DNA of 64,000 nucleotides from Sulfurimonas gotlandica GD1 (GTDB lineage: Bacteria; Campylobacterota; Campylobacteria; Campylobacterales; Sulfurimonadaceae). The DNA is taken from positions 1,054,001 to 1,118,000 of the forward strand of contig NZ_AFRZ01000001.1 in NCBI RefSeq assembly GCF_000242915.1, in the 5' to 3' direction. Position numbers and translations under genes: made by a program. Position 1 is the first letter of the stretch. Every line of letters starts with the position of its first letter. Below, in pieces: positions 61,816-64,000 of this stretch. The notes under the pieces were generated by a model that saw only the letters and a program-made list of their open reading frames with translations, was not told the DNA's origin and did not search any database.

Positions 61816-62455
61816 ACCTATACCCCTCGCCTCTTATATTTAAGATATGCTCTTTACCAAGATGCTTTCTAAGCTCTTTTATGAGTGTACGAACTGCATC
61901 TCCTGAAGGCATCTCATCATACTCCCAAAGGTTTTGAAGCAGTTCATCAACACTTACAACACGATGACGGTTTTTGTAGAGGTAGTGAAGGCACATGCTC
62001 TCTTTATTGCTTAGATGCTGCGAGCTGTTTTCACTTTTTAGTATATGGTTTTGCGTGTCAAACTCTAAATCCTTAGCTATCTGAACTAAAAAGCTGAGCC
62101 CAAAATGCCTTTTGATATTTTCTATACGCTGAGTCAACTCTTCTAAATCAAAAGGCTTTTTTATAAAGTCATTTGCACCCGATTCAAAGGCTTTTTTTAG
62201 ATGCTGTGTATCGTGAAAAGCAGTTATAAAAATAGTAGGAGTCTCATCATTAAAACTTCTTAGCTCTTTGAGTAGAGAGATGCCATCACCATCTGGGACA
62301 TTGATGTCAAATATATACAAGTCGTAGTTTATCTCCTCACTAAGCACAAGTGCTTTTTTCATACTATATGTATGAGTCACAGTGTATTCTTCTTGTAAAA
62401 AATCGACCAAGATATCTGCTAAGACCGTATCATCTTCTAGGAGTAAAATTTTCAT
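61808..62455 (-). CDS. OmpR/PhoB-family response regulator
   Basis: 215 residues. The receiver has phosphoacceptor Asp in YIFDINVPDGDG near residue 52 and Lys in FIKKPFDLEEL near 100. A winged-helix DNA-binding domain (about 125-215) ends NIRGEGYRFE. It forms a pair with the kinase gene it overlaps. It diverges from the SHOCT gene over a 97-base region carrying an 11-bp-spaced direct repeat that suits this regulator family. Confidence 0.93.
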   Translation of the reverse strand: MKILLLEDDTVLADILVDFLQEEYTVTHTYSMKKALVLSEEINYDLYIFDINVPDGDGISLLKELRSFNDETPTIFITAFHDTQHLKKAFESGANDFIKKPFDLEELTQRIENIKRHFGLSFLVQIAKDLEFDTQNHILKSENSSQHLSNKESMCLHYLYKNRHRVVSVDELLQNLWEYDEMPSGDAVRTLIKELRKHLGKEHILNIRGEGYRFE

Positions 62456-62493
62456 GAAGTATTATATCACACCAAATGAAGCTATTAAAAAAC

Positions 62494-62536
62494 CTCACAT
62501 TCTACTCACACTAGCTAACTATACTTACACTATATA
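62494..62536 (+). promoter_or_regulatory. Putative regulator box and promoter before the SHOCT gene
   Basis: CTCACA-N5-CTCACA at 62494-62510 (repeat period 11 bp), then 20 bp to TATATA at 62531-62536. The box sits where a -35 element would be, as for activators of the OmpR family. The same unit recurs at 62754-62796. It also lies 39 bases upstream of the divergent regulator gene. Confidence 0.6.
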
Positions 62537-62552
62537 AAGTAAGGAGTCTGTC

Positions 62553-62744
62553 ATGCATAGTTTTGGAATAGTCGGAATGGGATTGATTTGGCTTGTTTTG
62601 CTACTTGTAATCGTAGCATTGATATATGTGATGGACTCAGATTCAGATCAGAGCTCTGCTAAAGACATACTTGATAAAAGGTTTGCAAATGGCGAGATCG
62701 ACGAGGAAGAGTATAAAATTATTAAAGATAGTCTCAGACTATAA
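62553..62744 (+). CDS. Small membrane protein with SHOCT domain
   Basis: 63 residues. One N-terminal TM helix (about 5-27) and a C-terminal SHOCT motif (SAKDILDKRFANGEIDEEEY) starting near residue 34. AAGGAG lies 6 bases before the ATG. SHOCT domains are short oligomerisation modules often found in small membrane proteins, and such genes are frequent beside copper ATPases. It sits 87 bases before the ATPase gene, with a regulator box in front of each. Confidence 0.82.
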   Translation: MHSFGIVGMGLIWLVLLLVIVALIYVMDSDSDQSSAKDILDKRFANGEIDEEEYKIIKDSLRL

Positions 62745-62753
62745 TCTTTAATC

Positions 62754-62796
62754 CTCACAATCTCCTCACAATATCTAAGTAAACTTAAACCATAGA
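62754..62796 (+). promoter_or_regulatory. Putative regulator box and promoter before the P-type ATPase gene
   Basis: CTCACA-N5-CTCACA at 62754-62770. After 4 bp a 22-bp stretch matches the promoter at 62515-62536 in 16 positions, with the same spacing. The -10 (CATAGA) is poor, which fits dependence on an activator. Confidence 0.6.
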
Positions 62797-62831
62797 AGAA
62801 CTAGATGCCCCAAGCTAAATGGAGGTGCGTC

Positions 62832-64000
62832 ATGAGTGTTAAAGAAACAAATATCTATACCTGTCCTATGCATCTTGAAATAAAACAAGATCATCCAGGG
62901 TCTTGCCCTAAATGTGGTATGGCACTTGAACCAATCAAAGTCCAAGCCGATGAAGAGAACGACGAACTAACATATATGAGCAGACGATTTTGGATAAGTC
63001 TGTTCATATCCCTCCCTCTCTTTATTGTAGCTATGACAAATGATTTAGCACCGGAGCTTTTACCCGAGAGTCTTTCTATGCTAAGTGTTCAATGGTTTCT
63101 TTTTATACTCGCAACTCCAGTAGTGCTTTGGGGCGGATGGCCATTTTTTGTTCGTGGATACCTTTCAGTAAAAACATGGAACTTAAATATGTTCACACTT
63201 ATAGCCATAGGTGTAGGTTCTTCTTATATATACAGTGTTTTTGCACTTTTAGTGCCCCACACTTTTCCTCCGCTTATGCAGACAGAAGATGGTTTAGTCC
63301 ATGTCTACTTTGAAGCATCTGCAGTTATTACAACCTTGGTACTACTAGGTCAGATGCTAGAACTAAAAGCCAGAAGCAAAACAACTTCTGCAATCAAAAC
63401 ACTTTTAAACCTTTCTCCTGCACAAGCGCATAAAATTGATAACAATGGTAATGAAGAAATTGTATCCCTTGAGAGTGTACTTGTAGATGATATTTTAAGA
63501 ATAAAACCTGGCGAGAAGATTCCGGTCGATGGAGTGGTCATTGGCGGACACAGTAATGTCGATGAGTCGATGATTACAGGAGAAGCTATACCTGTCCCAA
63601 AATCAGTCGATGATTTTCTAATCGGAGCAACACTAAACAAAAATGGAACACTACTCATGCGTGCAGTTCGTGTTGGAAGTGACACGATGCTCTCAGAGAT
63701 CATAGATATGGTAGCGCAGGCTCAACGCTCACGCGCTCCTATCCAACACATAGCGGACAAAGTCGCAGGTTACTTTGTACCAGCCGTAATATTCTCCGCA
63801 ATTTTCACATTCTTTGGCTGGTATATGTGGGGTCCTGAACCACGTCTCGCTTATGCGGTCGTATCTGCAGTAGCAGTTTTAATTATTGCCTGTCCTTGTG
63901 CCTTAGGATTAGCAACTCCTATTTCTATTATGGTAGGGACTGGACGAGCAGCTCTAATGGGTATTTTGATAAAAGACGCACAAAGTTTAGAGACTATGGA
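62832..64000 (+). CDS. copA: Copper-type P1B ATPase (3' end outside window)
   Basis: 389 codons visible, open to the window edge. GGAGGTG precedes ATG 62832. The N terminus has a YHS-like heavy-metal-binding motif (YTCPMHLEIKQDHPGSCPKCGM, Cys pairs at about 11 and 25-28) in place of the usual HMA domain. Next come membrane helices, the actuator TGE in MITGEAIPVPKS near residue 254 and the CPC ion site in IACPCALGLATP near 358. The phosphorylation site DKTGT lies past the window. It exports copper (or silver) and is probably controlled by the two-component pair at 60700-62455. Confidence 0.93.
   Translation, partial: MSVKETNIYTCPMHLEIKQDHPGSCPKCGMALEPIKVQADEENDELTYMSRRFWISLFISLPLFIVAMTNDLAPELLPESLSMLSVQWFLFILATPVVLWGGWPFFVRGYLSVKTWNLNMFTLIAIGVGSSYIYSVFALLVPHTFPPLMQTEDGLVHVYFEASAVITTLVLLGQMLELKARSKTTSAIKTLLNLSPAQAHKIDNNGNEEIVSLESVLVDDILRIKPGEKIPVDGVVIGGHSNVDESMITGEAIPVPKSVDDFLIGATLNKNGTLLMRAVRVGSDTMLSEIIDMVAQAQRSRAPIQHIADKVAGYFVPAVIFSAIFTFFGWYMWGPEPRLAYAVVSAVAVLIIACPCALGLATPISIMVGTGRAALMGILIKDAQSLETM

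Noticed and set aside
1-64000. tRNA or rRNA genes
   Set aside because: I found no convincing TPsiC/acceptor patterns or rRNA-like segments by reading; a tRNAscan-SE run would settle it.

Overview
The window looks like the chromosome of a free-living Campylobacterota (epsilonproteobacterial) species, most like the Sulfurimonas group. Four things support this: AT-rich DNA; Maf-type flagellin glycosyltransferases beside a nonulosonic acid pathway; flagellin genes driven by both sigma-28 and sigma-54 promoters; and many GGDEF/PAS/histidine-kinase signalling genes. The assignment rests on gene content alone, without any database search.

Region 1 (1-10436, + strand) is the end of a flagellin-glycan locus. 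It holds an SDR epimerase (cut by the window edge), a CBS-nucleotidyltransferase like PtmE, a B12/radical SAM enzyme, a HisF-like/HisH-like/N-acetyl-sugar amidotransferase trio (as in C. jejuni Cj1314-1316), a CMP-nonulosonate synthetase and two Maf proteins. Together these would make, amidate, activate and attach a legionaminic- or pseudaminic-like sugar to flagellin. Region 2 (10445-18335, - strand) holds the presumed acceptors: eight tandem flagellin genes of 274-280 codons. Six have their own sigma-28 promoter and a leader hairpin. The two promoter-distal genes look like a sigma-54 operon and share a distinct C-terminal signature.

Region 3 (18435-43903) is mostly housekeeping and signalling: topA, a phosphodiesterase, bioB, a CPA2 antiporter, an AMMECR1-like protein, a flavoprotein reductase, an OmpA/TSP3 protein, a ketopantoate reductase-like protein, two PAS/Cache GGDEF proteins, a CheY/CheC pair, asnB, upp, slipin/NfeD, two GAF proteins, an ArsC-like protein, a degenerate IscU-like protein, dCMP deaminase, a SurA-like protein and gltX. 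Region 4 (43984-53524) handles transport and metals: an SO_0444-type permease, an ABC exporter, a HAD phosphatase and an HME-type RND efflux system (OMF-MFP-RND).

Region 5 (53525-64000) is the most irregular part. It contains an hsp20 remnant that keeps a HAIR-like operator, and a three-gene operon of unknown function (FecR-domain protein, Gly-rich coiled-coil protein, TPR-PDZ lipoprotein). Next comes a HipA/HTH toxin-antitoxin module sitting between two identical 240-bp copies of the 3' end of the neighbouring histidine kinase gene. The window ends with that kinase, its OmpR-family regulator, a SHOCT protein and a truncated CopA-like P-type ATPase. Two homologous promoter/operator segments tie the SHOCT gene and the ATPase to this two-component system. 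I saw no tRNA, rRNA, CRISPR array, transposase or integrase.
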